From an uncultured Deefgea sp. (GTDB taxonomy: Bacteria; Pseudomonadota; Gammaproteobacteria; Burkholderiales; Chitinibacteraceae): 34,517 nt of DNA. Shown piece by piece: positions 1 through 8,966 of the stretch (positions are counted from its first letter, which is position 1; each line of letters starts with the position of its first letter). The notes below the pieces were generated by a model, which made no database searches, was not told the origin of the DNA, and saw nothing but the letters and a program-made list of their open reading frames with translations. Position numbers and translations under genes: made by a program. Where the stretch lies: contig NZ_CAMTIA010000031.1 in the NCBI RefSeq assembly GCF_947072475.1, forward strand, positions 1 to 34,517, read 5' to 3'.

Positions 1-105
1 GCCGGTGCAATTCGCTAAAGCTCATTGCCCCCTACGATTGTGGCTTACGAGTTATTGGTTAATGTCCAAGAGTTGATCCAGAAATAAACGAATTGATATA
101 AATGT

Positions 106-134
106 AAAAAAACCGGCGCGAAGCCGGTTTTTTT
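106..134. terminator. Bidirectional intrinsic terminator downstream of ilvC
   Basis: A seven-A run, the stem ACCGGC, the loop GCGAA, the stem GCCGGT and a seven-T run make a symmetric hairpin that can stop transcription on both strands. It lies about 140 bp beyond the ilvC stop and probably ends the ilvBNC transcript. The first 105 bp of the window hold no recognisable gene. Confidence 0.85.
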
Positions 135-182
135 AATTAATCCATCATTTTAGCGAGCGAAACGCGATTGGGCGCGAAGCTA

Positions 183-214
183 GCGGCGACGTGTACGTTG
201 AGTACACGAGCCGC
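183..214. repeat. Strong palindrome in the ilvC 3' region
   Basis: The arms CGTGTAC (190-196) and GTACACG (202-208) pair around the loop GTTGA, and outer arms GCGGC (183-187) and GCCGC (210-214) extend the stem. There is no T-run, so it is not a typical terminator. It lies between the ilvC stop and the terminator, so it would be folded into the 3' end of the ilvC mRNA. It may be a stabilising hairpin or a copy of a dispersed repeat; no second copy is visible here. Confidence 0.5.
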
Positions 215-269
215 GCAGCGAAGATGTTTTATTTTCTTCTTGGCTCAATCACGTTGCAGCCGCTAAAGA

Positions 270-1295
<1,026 letters not shown>

Positions 1296-1330
1296 TTAGT
1301 TAAATGTAATTTCTCTGGTGGGTGAATTCC

Positions 1331-1428
1331 GTCCCCCTTGTCGGGGGTGGGTTAGGGTGGGGGTGAAACTACGGAGTTCATCCGTAAGCCACACCCCCAT
1401 CCCAGCCTTCCCCCGTCAAGGGGGAAGG
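1331..1428. repeat. Dispersed 100-bp inverted element, copy 1
   Basis: The left arm includes GGGTTAGGGTGGGGGTG and the right arm CACCCCCATCCCAGCC, so the two arms pair in reverse. Each arm also holds its own small hairpin (CCCCCTTGTCGGGGG; CCCCCGTCAAGGGGG). A second copy lies at 6214-6315 with nearly the same right arm. The C/T-rich CCCTCACCCTAACCC style is typical of dispersed palindromes in many proteobacteria. Here it splits ilvN from ilvC. Confidence 0.75.
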
Positions 1429-1464
1429 GGTACAGCAGCACTGCAATAGAGTCTTATGGTTAAT

Positions 1465-1513
1465 GGGTATTGCTTTATAGGCATTAACTGCAAATGCTTA
1501 CAGTTAAATACCC
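1465..1513. repeat. Small palindromic repeat GGTATT...AATACC, copy 1
   Basis: About 49 bp bounded by GGGTATT and AATACCC, with an inner AACTG...CAGTT pairing. It sits directly against the ilvN stop codon. Elements of the same size and outer arms occur at 12182-12231, 16390-16437 and 20657-20704, each at a gene end. Confidence 0.5.
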
Positions 1514-1515
1514 CG

Positions 1516-2007
1516 TTATAGTTTCAAGATCCGTTCACCACGGCCAATGCCTGAGGCACCGGTGCGCACGGTTTCTAAAATCGCCGATTGGTCGAGCGCG
1601 CTGATAAAAGCGCTGAGCTTTTCACCGGTGCCAGTCAGTTCAATCGTATAGGTTTTTTCGGTCACGTCGATGATGCGCCCACGGAAAATATCCGCCATGC
1701 GTTTCATTTCGTCGCGATCTTTGCCGGTAGCGCGTACTTTAATCAGCATCAGTTCACGCTCAATGTGATCGGCCTCGTTCAGGTCGATCACTTTAACCAC
1801 TTCAATCAGCTTGTTGAGCTGCTTGGTGATTTGTTCGATCACTTCTTCTGAGCCATGCGTGACAATCGTCATACGGCTCATCGTTGGATCTTCGGTGGTT
1901 TGCACCGTTAGCGAATCAATATTGTAGCCACGAGCCGAAAACAGCCCCGTCACGCGCGATAGCGCACCGGCTTCGTTTTCAATTAGGACAGATAAAATAT
2001 GGCGCAT
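1516..2007 (-). CDS. ilvN: Acetolactate synthase small (regulatory) subunit
   Basis: This subunit binds the IlvB catalytic subunit and confers valine feedback inhibition and full activity. The protein opens with the ACT-domain signature HILSVLIENEAGALSRV (residues 3-19 counted from the second Met), followed by a second ACT-like half. The length of about 163 residues matches the long IlvN/IlvH type. Two starts are possible. An ATG at 2013 lies only 2 nt from the AAGGAG ribosome site, while the ATG at 2007 lies 8 nt from it, so 2007 is chosen. The AAGGAG overlaps the TAA stop of ilvB, which points to translational coupling of the two subunits. The symbol ilvH would be equally valid. Confidence 0.95.
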   Translation of the reverse strand: MRHILSVLIENEAGALSRVTGLFSARGYNIDSLTVQTTEDPTMSRMTIVTHGSEEVIEQITKQLNKLIEVVKVIDLNEADHIERELMLIKVRATGKDRDEMKRMADIFRGRIIDVTEKTYTIELTGTGEKLSAFISALDQSAILETVRTGASGIGRGERILKL

Positions 2008-2019
2008 GTTCATCTCTCC

Positions 2020-3780
2020 TTAGCAAAGATTGCCGTAATCACGGTTGTTTTCAAATGGCACAAGCTGCATTGATTGCATATGCGGTGGCAAGTCCATTTG
2101 GTTGAGCCCTTTGCCGTTTTGGATCATTGGGAACACATTGGCTTTGGGATTGGTTAAGAAATCCATAAATACCAAGCGCTCTTTCATCGCAAACGCTTCG
2201 CGTAGTGCGGGCTCAACGTCGGCTGGCTTGGTGATTTGCATGCCAACGTGACCATAGGCTTCAGCCAACTTCACAAAGTCAGGTAGCGCATCCACATACG
2301 ACTCAGAATAACGCGTGCCATAGAAGAACTCTTGCCATTGGCGAACCATACCCAAGTAGCCGTTGTTCAGATTAATAATCTTCACTGGCGTGTGGTATTG
2401 CTTGCACGTCGACAATTCTTGAATATTCATCTGGATCGAGCCGTCGCCGGTGATACAAGCCACATCGGCATCTGGATTAGCCAGTTGGGCACCCATCGCA
2501 GCCGGTAGACCAAAGCCCATCGTGCCCAAGCCGCCAGAGTTAATCCATTGGCGTGGACGGTTAAATTGATAATATTGCGCGGTAAACATTTGATGCTGGC
2601 CGACGTCGGAGGTGATAATCGCTTCGCCACCGGTGACTTCAAATAGTTTTTGCATCACAAATTGCGGCTGAATAATTTCGTCGTCTTGTGGATACCACAA
2701 GCTTTTCGGTGCACGCCATTCGTTAATCTGATCCCACCACGCATTCAAGGCTTTTTCGCTTGGACGGGCGTTGCTTTCTTTCAGAACCGCGATCAAATCT
2801 TTGAGTACGTCTTTCACGTCGCCAACGATAGGCACGTCGACTTTCACGCGTTTGGCAATCGACGATGGATCGATGTCGATTTGCACGATGCGTTTGTTTT
2901 GCGACAAAAACTGCGCCGGATTCGAAATCACTCGGTCATCAAAACGGGCGCCGATGGCAATAATCGTATCGGCATAATGCATCGCCATATTGGCTTCATA
3001 CGTGCCGTGCATGCCGAGCATACCGACAAACAGCGGGTCCGATCCCGGATATGCGCCCAAACCCATCAGCGTATTGGTGCATGGCACATTGAGCATGCGC
3101 ACCAACTCAGTGACTTCTGCTGAGGCATTGCCCAAGATCGCGCCGCCGCCAACATAAATAAACGGACGTTTCGCTTCAGAGAGTAATTGCGCCGCTTTTT
3201 TGATCTGCCCTGGATGGCCTTTTACCGGCGGGTTATAGCTGCGAATCGAGACCGATTTAGGGTACTCAAACACCGCTTTGGCTTGCGTCACATCTTTCGG
3301 TACGTCAATCACCACTGGGCCGGGACGACCGGTGGTGGCAATATAAAACGCTTTTTTGATCGTGGTTGCTAGATCTTTAACATCTTTGACCAAGAAATTA
3401 TGCTTCACAATCGGGCGCGAACAGCCAACCATATCGACTTCTTGGAAGGCGTCTGAGCCAATTGACGGCGTGCCGACTTGACCAGAAATCACCACCATCG
3501 GAATCGAATCCATAAACGCCGTGGCAATGCCGGTTAAAGCATTGGTGGCCCCTGGGCCGGATGTAACTAACGCCACGCCAATTTTATTGCTGGAGCGTGA
3601 GTAAGCATCAGCAGCATGAACGGCAGCTTGTTCATGACGAACGAGTACGTGTTTGAATTTGTTTTGTTTGAAAATCGCATCATAGATTTCCAAAACCGCG
3701 CCGCCGGGATAGCCGAATACAAATTCGACATTTTCTTCGGCAAGACAGCGCGCAAGAATTTCAGCGCCCGAGATCTGCAT
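2020..3780 (-). CDS. ilvB: Acetolactate synthase large (catalytic) subunit
   Basis: This is the TPP- and FAD-dependent enzyme that condenses two pyruvates to acetolactate, or pyruvate with 2-oxobutyrate to acetohydroxybutyrate. It has 586 residues and three domains: an N-terminal TPP-PYR domain with YPGGA and the catalytic glutamate in RHEQ (Glu50), a central FAD/structural domain, and a C-terminal TPP-PP domain with GDGSIQMN and the NNGYLG metal/TPP motif. Those signatures are conserved. An AGGA ribosome site lies about 9 nt before the ATG. It is the first gene of ilvBNC. The 2-oxobutyrate it uses for isoleucine would come from IlvA, also in this window (24111-25637). ilvI is an alternative symbol. 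Confidence 0.97.
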   Translation of the reverse strand: MQISGAEILARCLAEENVEFVFGYPGGAVLEIYDAIFKQNKFKHVLVRHEQAAVHAADAYSRSSNKIGVALVTSGPGATNALTGIATAFMDSIPMVVISGQVGTPSIGSDAFQEVDMVGCSRPIVKHNFLVKDVKDLATTIKKAFYIATTGRPGPVVIDVPKDVTQAKAVFEYPKSVSIRSYNPPVKGHPGQIKKAAQLLSEAKRPFIYVGGGAILGNASAEVTELVRMLNVPCTNTLMGLGAYPGSDPLFVGMLGMHGTYEANMAMHYADTIIAIGARFDDRVISNPAQFLSQNKRIVQIDIDPSSIAKRVKVDVPIVGDVKDVLKDLIAVLKESNARPSEKALNAWWDQINEWRAPKSLWYPQDDEIIQPQFVMQKLFEVTGGEAIITSDVGQHQMFTAQYYQFNRPRQWINSGGLGTMGFGLPAAMGAQLANPDADVACITGDGSIQMNIQELSTCKQYHTPVKIINLNNGYLGMVRQWQEFFYGTRYSESYVDALPDFVKLAEAYGHVGMQITKPADVEPALREAFAMKERLVFMDFLTNPKANVFPMIQNGKGLNQMDLPPHMQSMQLVPFENNRDYGNLC

Positions 3781-4177
3781 GGGATAAGTCCTGAGTCAAT
3801 CGTTGATCGGTTGGTGCAAGCTGCTAGTTAGCAGCAGGCAACTATTGAAGAGCATTCAATAGGCAATGCCGCGTATGTAAGCTTTACGGGCTTATCTATT
3901 ACAACGGGCATTTTATTAACTGGACTTGCCGCAGTTCACTGGCTTGTGGCCATCAAGAACGAAGTGTGATGCGCTTGCGGTGTTGATCCAGTGCCCCTGC
4001 CGTCTGTTTAAACGACCGGTCGCTTTAGTGACTTGGTGTAGGGGGTTAAAGGTAAACGATAGGCTTTATTTTGGCAAGTTTTTCTGGCTGAATATTTTTG
4101 CTTTTGTTAGTATCAATCCCCTGTTTTTGCTGGCTATTTGGCAGCAGTGTTACGCATCCCTGTTTTGGAGTCTAAGT
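3781..4177. promoter_or_regulatory. Divergent upstream region of ilvB and the sigma-factor gene
   Basis: This 397-bp gap must hold promoters for ilvB (leftward) and for the sigma operon (rightward); no convincing -35/-10 pair could be fixed by eye. On the minus strand a 27-codon ORF (3911 to 3828) with nine Val, Leu or Ile codons ends inside the hairpin GCTGCTAACTAGCAGC (3821-3836), which would resemble an attenuator leader. It lacks a good ribosome site and the hairpin has no U-run, so this is only a suggestion. Confidence 0.3.
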
Positions 4178-4744
4178 TTGGCAAGTCAGCAGCAATTAAA
4201 TGATTTTTTAGCCAGCGTCGAGCGCCGTGCATGGCGGCAAGCGCAGTACGCCGTGCGCGATCATGAGCACGCTTTGGATATTGTGCAAGATGCCATGCTG
4301 AAATTAGCCACGCGTTATGCTGACAAACCCGCGTCTGAATGGCCGATGTTGTTTCAAACTATCTTGCAAAATACGATACGAGACTTTCTTCGTCGGAATA
4401 AATTGCGTCAATTTTGGGTGAGTTTGTATTCAAAGTTTTCTTCTAATTCTGATGATGAAACTGACGCAGCCGATCCGCTATCTTATGTGCCGCACAATAG
4501 TGAGCTCAATCCCAGCGCAGAACAGGCGGTTTTACAGCAGCAAAATATGGCGTTAATCGAAGAAGGACTGGCTTTATTGCCAGCACGTCAACGCGAAGCC
4601 TTCTTGCTGCGTTATTGGGAAGAACTCGATGTGCAAGAAACCGCGCAAGTGATGGGCTGCTCAGTGGGGAGTGTCAAAACGCATTGTTCGCGTGCCTGCC
4701 ATACCTTGGCCGATTGGCTTAAACAACAGGGGCTCACCCTATGA
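4178..4744 (+). CDS. ECF-type RNA polymerase sigma factor
   Basis: An alternative sigma factor of about 188 residues. Region 2 is visible in AVRDHEHALDIVQDAMLKLA and region 4 in LPARQREAFLLRYWEELDVQ followed by the helix-turn-helix AQVMGCSVGSVKTHCSRA; there is no region 1 or 3, as in ECF factors. The open frame extends 5' to 3926, but that part has no sigma homology. A GGAG 7 nt before a TTG at 4178 gives the natural N-terminus ASQQQLNDFLASVERR, so a TTG start is proposed. The stop overlaps the next start by 4 nt (ATGA). The next gene encodes a one-helix membrane protein, so an anti-sigma arrangement is possible. The regulon cannot be told from sequence. Confidence 0.88.
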   Translation: MASQQQLNDFLASVERRAWRQAQYAVRDHEHALDIVQDAMLKLATRYADKPASEWPMLFQTILQNTIRDFLRRNKLRQFWVSLYSKFSSNSDDETDAADPLSYVPHNSELNPSAEQAVLQQQNMALIEEGLALLPARQREAFLLRYWEELDVQETAQVMGCSVGSVKTHCSRACHTLADWLKQQGLTL

Positions 4745-5091
4745 ATGAATTTGATGAAGCAAAGCAGCAGCATTTAGCACAATTGAGTCGGCAGGTGGCG
4801 GATGCGCCGATTCCTGAGGATATTCGTGCCCGTTTAATTCAGGCGCGCCAAGCGGCGGTAGCACAGGCCGGCTTGCCACATTCTCGCGCGAGCGAGGTGC
4901 TGGCGCTGGTCAATACCCACCCTAAAATCAGCATGGTCAGCGTATTGCTGGTGCTGTTATTGAGTGTCACTTTCGTGCAACAGCAGCAGGCCAAACCAAT
5001 GACCAGGTCGATTGATTTGGCTTTATTAAGTAGCGATGTGGCGATGGACGATTTACTCGACCCCACTTTATTGGATGCGCCGCCACGATGA
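4741..5091 (+). CDS. DUF3619-like single-helix membrane protein, possible anti-sigma partner
   Basis: A 116-residue protein with a charged, helical cytoplasmic N-terminus (about residues 1-58), one transmembrane helix around residues 60-78 (MVSVLLVLLLSVTF), and a short C-terminal tail with the acidic DVAMDDLLDPTLL. This layout resembles the DUF3619 family found beside sigma factors in betaproteobacteria. It overlaps the sigma gene by ATGA and the next gene by ATGA, so the three are translated as a unit. Position and topology fit a membrane-anchored regulator of the sigma factor, but there is no recognisable zinc-finger anti-sigma motif (HxxxCxxC). The regulator role is inference from context only. 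Confidence 0.75.
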   Translation: MNEFDEAKQQHLAQLSRQVADAPIPEDIRARLIQARQAAVAQAGLPHSRASEVLALVNTHPKISMVSVLLVLLLSVTFVQQQQAKPMTRSIDLALLSSDVAMDDLLDPTLLDAPPR

Positions 5092-5471
5092 AACGATGGA
5101 TCATATTGCTGTGTACCGTATTGGTTTGGAGTGCTGCGGCGCAGGCCGCGCCAGCTTGGTCGGAATTAACGCCAGCTCAGCGCGACGTATTAAGCGCCAT
5201 GCAAACGCAATGGGATGGTTTGCCGACGGAAGATCAGCAACGATTTTCGCTCTTGGCTTTGCGCTTTGCGCAAATGCCGCCGCATCATCAAGAAAAAATG
5301 CGGGCGCGATTAAATCGATGGGCCACATTAAGCCCTGAGCAGCGTGAGCGCGCGCGCGAAAACTACCGACGCTTGCAAGCGATGTCGCCTGAAGAGCGAC
5401 AAAAACTGATGCATCAGCGCCATCAACGACGAGCCAGCCAAGCTTGCTGTAATTCACCAAAAACTGAGTAG
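5088..5471 (+). CDS. DUF3106 family periplasmic protein
   Basis: A 127-residue protein. Residues 1-20 form a signal peptide ending AAAQAA; the mature part is helical and rich in Arg, Gln and Glu. It carries two DUF3106-like phrases, WSELTPAQRDVLSAMQTQW and the later WATLSPEQRERARENYRRLQ plus MSPEERQKL. Repeats of this L(S/T)PEQR type recall the CpxP/Spy-like helical periplasmic proteins, but homology is not claimed. It overlaps the upstream gene by 4 nt and is followed 7 nt later by the RDD gene. Its function is unknown; a sensor or envelope-stress role for the sigma operon is inference. Confidence 0.85.
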   Translation: MKRWIILLCTVLVWSAAAQAAPAWSELTPAQRDVLSAMQTQWDGLPTEDQQRFSLLALRFAQMPPHHQEKMRARLNRWATLSPEQRERARENYRRLQAMSPEERQKLMHQRHQRRASQACCNSPKTE

Positions 5472-5478
5472 GACCAAT

Positions 5479-6036
5479 ATGTTAATCAGCGCGGGTTTAA
5501 CACGCCGTTTTGTGTCGTTTTTGTATGAGATTTTATTACTCACTGCCTTGTTATTGATTGCTGAAGGGCTGTTTCAAGGCGGCTTTCAGCTGCTGTCTGG
5601 CCAAGCGGTGACCGAGTTAAGTGCATATCCTTGGCTCAATGCGCTCAATTTTGCGTGGCTGACGCTGGTGACCCTATTGTATTTTGGCTGGTGCTGGCTG
5701 CGCGGCGGGCAAACCTTGGCGATGAAAACTTGGCGCTGCCGCTTGTTGATGCAAGACGGCGCCAATTTAACGCCTAAAGCGGTGTTGATTCGTTTTGTGC
5801 TGGCGAGCGGCTGTTATCTGCCTTTATTGCCGATTTATCTGTTGGCGCGTAAACAGCCGGAATATCAACTGGGCTTGTATATTGCCGGCGGCTTATTTGT
5901 ATTGCCGTTTATTTGGGCGCTATTTGATCGCGATAAGCAGTTTATTTACGATCGTTTTGCCAAAACCCGCACGGTGTTTTTTCCCAAAGAAGTGCCATCA
6001 AAATACGCCAAGCCCAATCAGGATGAGGCTGTATAG
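5479..6036 (+). CDS. RDD family integral membrane protein
   Basis: A 185-residue membrane protein with about four hydrophobic helices (residues 12-30, 50-72, 103-125, 130-150). The RDD signature is present in modified form: RR at the N-terminus followed by SFLYE (Glu in place of the usual first Asp), RGGQTLAMKTW after helix 2, and the conserved DRFAKTRTV near the C-terminus. RDD proteins are transporter-like or structural membrane proteins of mostly unknown function. An AGGA lies just before the ATG and overlaps the end of the DUF3106 gene, so it is the last gene of the sigma operon. No terminator hairpin follows at once; repeats fill the next 340 bp. Confidence 0.88.
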   Translation: MLISAGLTRRFVSFLYEILLLTALLLIAEGLFQGGFQLLSGQAVTELSAYPWLNALNFAWLTLVTLLYFGWCWLRGGQTLAMKTWRCRLLMQDGANLTPKAVLIRFVLASGCYLPLLPIYLLARKQPEYQLGLYIAGGLFVLPFIWALFDRDKQFIYDRFAKTRTVFFPKEVPSKYAKPNQDEAV

Positions 6037-6213
6037 TCATATAGGGCATTTTTTAACTGCCTTGGGCGCGGCTTTTTACCGTCGCAATCAGTGGCGCAGT
6101 TTAAAGCCCTAGACTGACGATCGCGGCACGGTATCAACTTCAAATCTGAATATGACGAAAAAAACCGGCGATGTTCAGATTACGTGTTGATGGTGACGAA
6201 AGCTTCGCGGCAT

Positions 6214-6315
6214 TCCCTCTCCCTTGATGGGAGAGGGTTAGGGTGAGGGTGATACGCCGGCGTATATTTTAAGCTCAACACCCCCATCCCAACCTTCCCC
6301 CGTCGAGGGGGAAGG
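6214..6315. repeat. Dispersed 100-bp inverted element, copy 2
   Basis: The left arm GAGGGTTAGGGTGAGGGTG and the right arm CACCCCCATCCCAACC pair in reverse, with a central palindrome ATACGCCGGCGTAT (6252-6265). It matches the element at 1331-1428, especially in the right arm. It lies in the 396-bp gene-free gap between the convergent RDD and lnt genes, which is otherwise made of the repeat at 6322-6379 and a terminator. Confidence 0.75.
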
Positions 6316-6321
6316 CGCTGA

Positions 6322-6379
6322 AGTCGATCCGCTCAAGCACTTGTGATACATCATCAACATCAAATCTGAACAAAGCCAA
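6322..6379. repeat. Dispersed repeat, copy related to 28177-28237
   Basis: Shared blocks with 28177-28237 are AGTCGATCCGCTCA, a TGAT-rich middle, and ATCTGAACaAAGCCA. A shorter echo, TCAAATCTGAATATGACG, lies at 6143-6160 and pairs with TGTTCAGATT further on. Both main copies stand next to gene ends and next to a TGTTGA/TCAACA segment of the 100-bp element. Confidence 0.5.
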
Positions 6380-6423
6380 AAAACCGTTGTCACTGGCGTC
6401 TGAACCAGTACAACGGTTTTTTT
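6378..6423. terminator. Bidirectional terminator between the sigma operon and lnt
   Basis: AAAAAACCGTTGT pairs with ACAACGGTTTTTTT around an 18-nt loop that itself holds CTGG...CCAG. It lies 10 bp beyond the lnt stop codon and also faces the sigma operon, so it can serve both converging transcripts. Confidence 0.8.
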
Positions 6424-6432
6424 GTGCCGGTT

Positions 6433-7956
6433 TTAGTCTTGGCGACTGCGCAAAAAAGCCAGTAATAATAGCGCCACCAAAAAGCCAATCACCGGTTTAT
6501 CACCGGCCCATTGATACGGCGTATGGCCTTGCATATGGCGAACTTCACCTTCTAAAACTGCTTGGGTTTGCTCGGGTAAGCTGCTCACAATTCGGCCTTT
6601 GGCATCAATAATCGCCGTTTTGCCGGTATTGGTGGCGCGGATGAGGTAGCGGCCGTTTTCGAGTGCGCGGGCGCGCGCCATTTGCGCGTGTTGTTCGGCC
6701 GCCCAAGAGCCATCAAACCACGCCATATTGGTAAAGTTAGTTAGCAATGTGGCGTTGGCGGCGTTAATGCGGATTTCGTCGCCAAAAACGTCTTCGTAAC
6801 AAATATTGGCGGCAATCAGCCCGCCATTCATCGTCAATGGCGCTTGCGCCAGTGGGGCGCGCTGAAAACCGCTCATTGGCATCTCGAGCATTTGATACGC
6901 CCAGCCAAATAGCCACGGCAGCGGAATGTACTCACCAAACGGCACTAAGTGTGATTTGGCATACTGCTCTTGGGTTGGCTGGGCTAAATTCACCACGGAA
7001 TTTTGATACTGATCTGGCTGTGGCCCACGCGTGGCGACGCCCATTAACAGCGTGGCGGATTTTTGCCGCGCGATTTGGCGTAGTTCGGCCAAATAGTCGG
7101 GCGGGATCTCGTTAAAAAACGACGGAATCGCCGTTTCTGGCAGCAAGATCAGCTGGCCTTGGGCGGCTTGAGTCAGCGTGAGGTAGCTTTTTAAACTGTC
7201 ATAATAAAAATCGCTATTCCACTTCATGCTTTGCCCGATATTGCCCTGCAAAACGCTGACTTTGAGTGGCTCGCCGATGGGCTGCGTCCAATTGATTTTT
7301 TGCAGTAATTGGCTGCTACTGAATAATGCGATTGCTAAGCCGAGCGCAATTTTTTTATCCAATAAAAATACGCCAACGCATAAAGTCATTAACCAACCTG
7401 CGCCATAGCTGCCAATAATAGGGTATAGCCCGCCAAGCCAATCAATTTGTGCGCTACCGACCGATGCCCATGGAAAACCAGTAAACAGCCAACCGCGTAG
7501 CCATTCACATAAAATAAATATCGTTGGCGCAATCAGCGTAAAGCGCCAGCTATCGCGGCAAGGCATTTTCCATGTGAGCCAACCGGCTAACATCGGAAAC
7601 AAAGCTAAATATGCGGCAAACAATAGCACTGCGCCCGCAGCTGCGGGTGCTGGCATTTTGCCGTGGGTATGTAAGCTGATGTAAATCCAGCCGGCATTGG
7701 CAATGAAATACCCCAGTCCCCAAGCCAAACCCGGCCACAAAGCTTGCCGTGCCGAACCGGCGTTTTGCCAGCCAGTAAATAAAATCCACAGCGAAATTGG
7801 CAGCAACCAAAATTGCGACAAAGGCGCAAAAGCGGCGACAGCGCTAGCGCCGGCAAGGCATTGAATCAGGAGTAATAGATAGCGGTTTTTGGGCATGGTT
7901 TTAAAAGCGAAGTTGCGGTGCAAGGTGGTTTGCAAAGAGGAGGTGGTTTGGATCAC
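6433..7956 (-). CDS. lnt: Apolipoprotein N-acyltransferase
   Basis: Lnt is the inner-membrane enzyme that adds the third acyl chain to the N-terminal cysteine of lipoproteins, the last step before Lol sorting. About six hydrophobic helices fill residues 25-225, followed by a periplasmic nitrilase-like domain. The catalytic triad is visible: Glu274 in LPETAIP, Lys334 in YAKSHLVPFGEY and Cys386 in ICYEDVFGD. A final helix lies near residue 490. The first start is a GTG at 7956 with no clear ribosome site; an ATG at 7896 (PKNRYLLLL follows) is an equally plausible start and sits nearer the first helix. It lies 32 bp after corC, an arrangement common in proteobacteria. Confidence 0.96.
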   Translation of the reverse strand: MIQTTSSLQTTLHRNFAFKTMPKNRYLLLLIQCLAGASAVAAFAPLSQFWLLPISLWILFTGWQNAGSARQALWPGLAWGLGYFIANAGWIYISLHTHGKMPAPAAAGAVLLFAAYLALFPMLAGWLTWKMPCRDSWRFTLIAPTIFILCEWLRGWLFTGFPWASVGSAQIDWLGGLYPIIGSYGAGWLMTLCVGVFLLDKKIALGLAIALFSSSQLLQKINWTQPIGEPLKVSVLQGNIGQSMKWNSDFYYDSLKSYLTLTQAAQGQLILLPETAIPSFFNEIPPDYLAELRQIARQKSATLLMGVATRGPQPDQYQNSVVNLAQPTQEQYAKSHLVPFGEYIPLPWLFGWAYQMLEMPMSGFQRAPLAQAPLTMNGGLIAANICYEDVFGDEIRINAANATLLTNFTNMAWFDGSWAAEQHAQMARARALENGRYLIRATNTGKTAIIDAKGRIVSSLPEQTQAVLEGEVRHMQGHTPYQWAGDKPVIGFLVALLLLAFLRSRQD

Positions 7957-7988
7957 GACGCATTGTTTTATCGTGATCCATCGATGAC

Positions 7989-8837
7989 TTAAGCTTCGTG
8001 ATGATCGGTGATTTTCTCGAGCAAGATTGAATGCACGCGGCGGCTATCGGCGCGCAAAATCAAGCAGTGGTAGCCATGGCAATCGATGCTTTCGCCACGC
8101 TTAGGCACATGGCCAAAGCAATCCATCATCACCCCAGCAATGGTGTCGAACTCGTCGGTTGGAAAGCGGCTACCGATGGTTTCATTCAGATCAGTCAGTT
8201 CGGTCACGCCTTTGACGCGCCAATGGCCTTTGCGATCTTGCACCATATTGTCTTCGTCTTCATCTTCGTCGTATTCGTCTTCGATATCGCCGACGATTTG
8301 TTCCATCACGTCTTCAATGGTGACTAATCCGGCAACGCCGCCGTATTCATCGACGACAATCGCCATATGGTTGCGATTATTCCGAAAATCTTTAAGTAGC
8401 ACATTTAGGCGTTTGGCTTCGGGGATGTACACCGCAGGGCGCAGCATTTCGCGCACATTAAACTCGCTGTCGTTGGCATAAAACCGCAGCAAATCTTTGG
8501 CCAGCAATACGCCCAATACATGGTCTTTGCTGCCGTCGATGACCGGAAAGCGCGAGTGGGCAGTTTCAATGACAAAGGGGATAAATTCGGCAGGGGAGTC
8601 GTTGATGTCGATGACATCCATTTGCGAGCGCGGCACCATCACATCGCGCACTTGCATATCGCCTACATTGAGCACGCCTTCGATCATACCGAGGGCATCG
8701 GCGTCGAGTAATTGGCGCTCAAAAGCAGTGTGGAGAATTTCAACCAGTTCGCCGCGGTTTTCCGGCTCCCGTAACAGGAAATGGGTCAATCTTTCTAATA
8801 AGCTGGGCTTATAACTCGGGGACGGAACGTCGTCCAT
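7989..8837 (-). CDS. corC: CorC/HlyC family CBS-domain protein
   Basis: A 282-residue soluble protein of the CorC (YbeX) type, linked to Mg/Co efflux and found beside ybeY and lnt in many genomes. It has two CBS domains at about residues 65-125 and 130-190 (VRDVMVPRSQM; VDEYGGVAGLVTIEDVMEQI), which bind adenine nucleotides in related proteins. A very acidic stretch EDEYDEDEDED follows, and then the C-terminal transporter-associated domain. It has no membrane helices, so it is the short CorC form rather than the full CorB/CNNM transporter. An AGGAG ribosome site lies about 9 nt before the ATG. The exact role is unsettled in the family. Confidence 0.94.
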   Translation of the reverse strand: MDDVPSPSYKPSLLERLTHFLLREPENRGELVEILHTAFERQLLDADALGMIEGVLNVGDMQVRDVMVPRSQMDVIDINDSPAEFIPFVIETAHSRFPVIDGSKDHVLGVLLAKDLLRFYANDSEFNVREMLRPAVYIPEAKRLNVLLKDFRNNRNHMAIVVDEYGGVAGLVTIEDVMEQIVGDIEDEYDEDEDEDNMVQDRKGHWRVKGVTELTDLNETIGSRFPTDEFDTIAGVMMDCFGHVPKRGESIDCHGYHCLILRADSRRVHSILLEKITDHHEA

Positions 8838-8966
8838 AATTCAAATTACTCCTAAAGTTGGCGTCGCAATGACCGCCGGTGTTCCTCTCTTGTGAAAGGG
8901 GCTGGAATCAGGGAGCGGCTAAAAAATGACGCTCACTTGCAAGCTTGTGCTTAGCAAGCGGCGAAA

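Noticed and set aside
2650-3123. A 157-codon frame on the plus strand
   Set aside because: Antisense to ilvB; its His- and Arg-rich composition has no family features.
6023-6112. A 29-codon frame overlapping the end of the RDD gene
   Set aside because: No ribosome site and no recognisable pattern; too short to support without conservation data.
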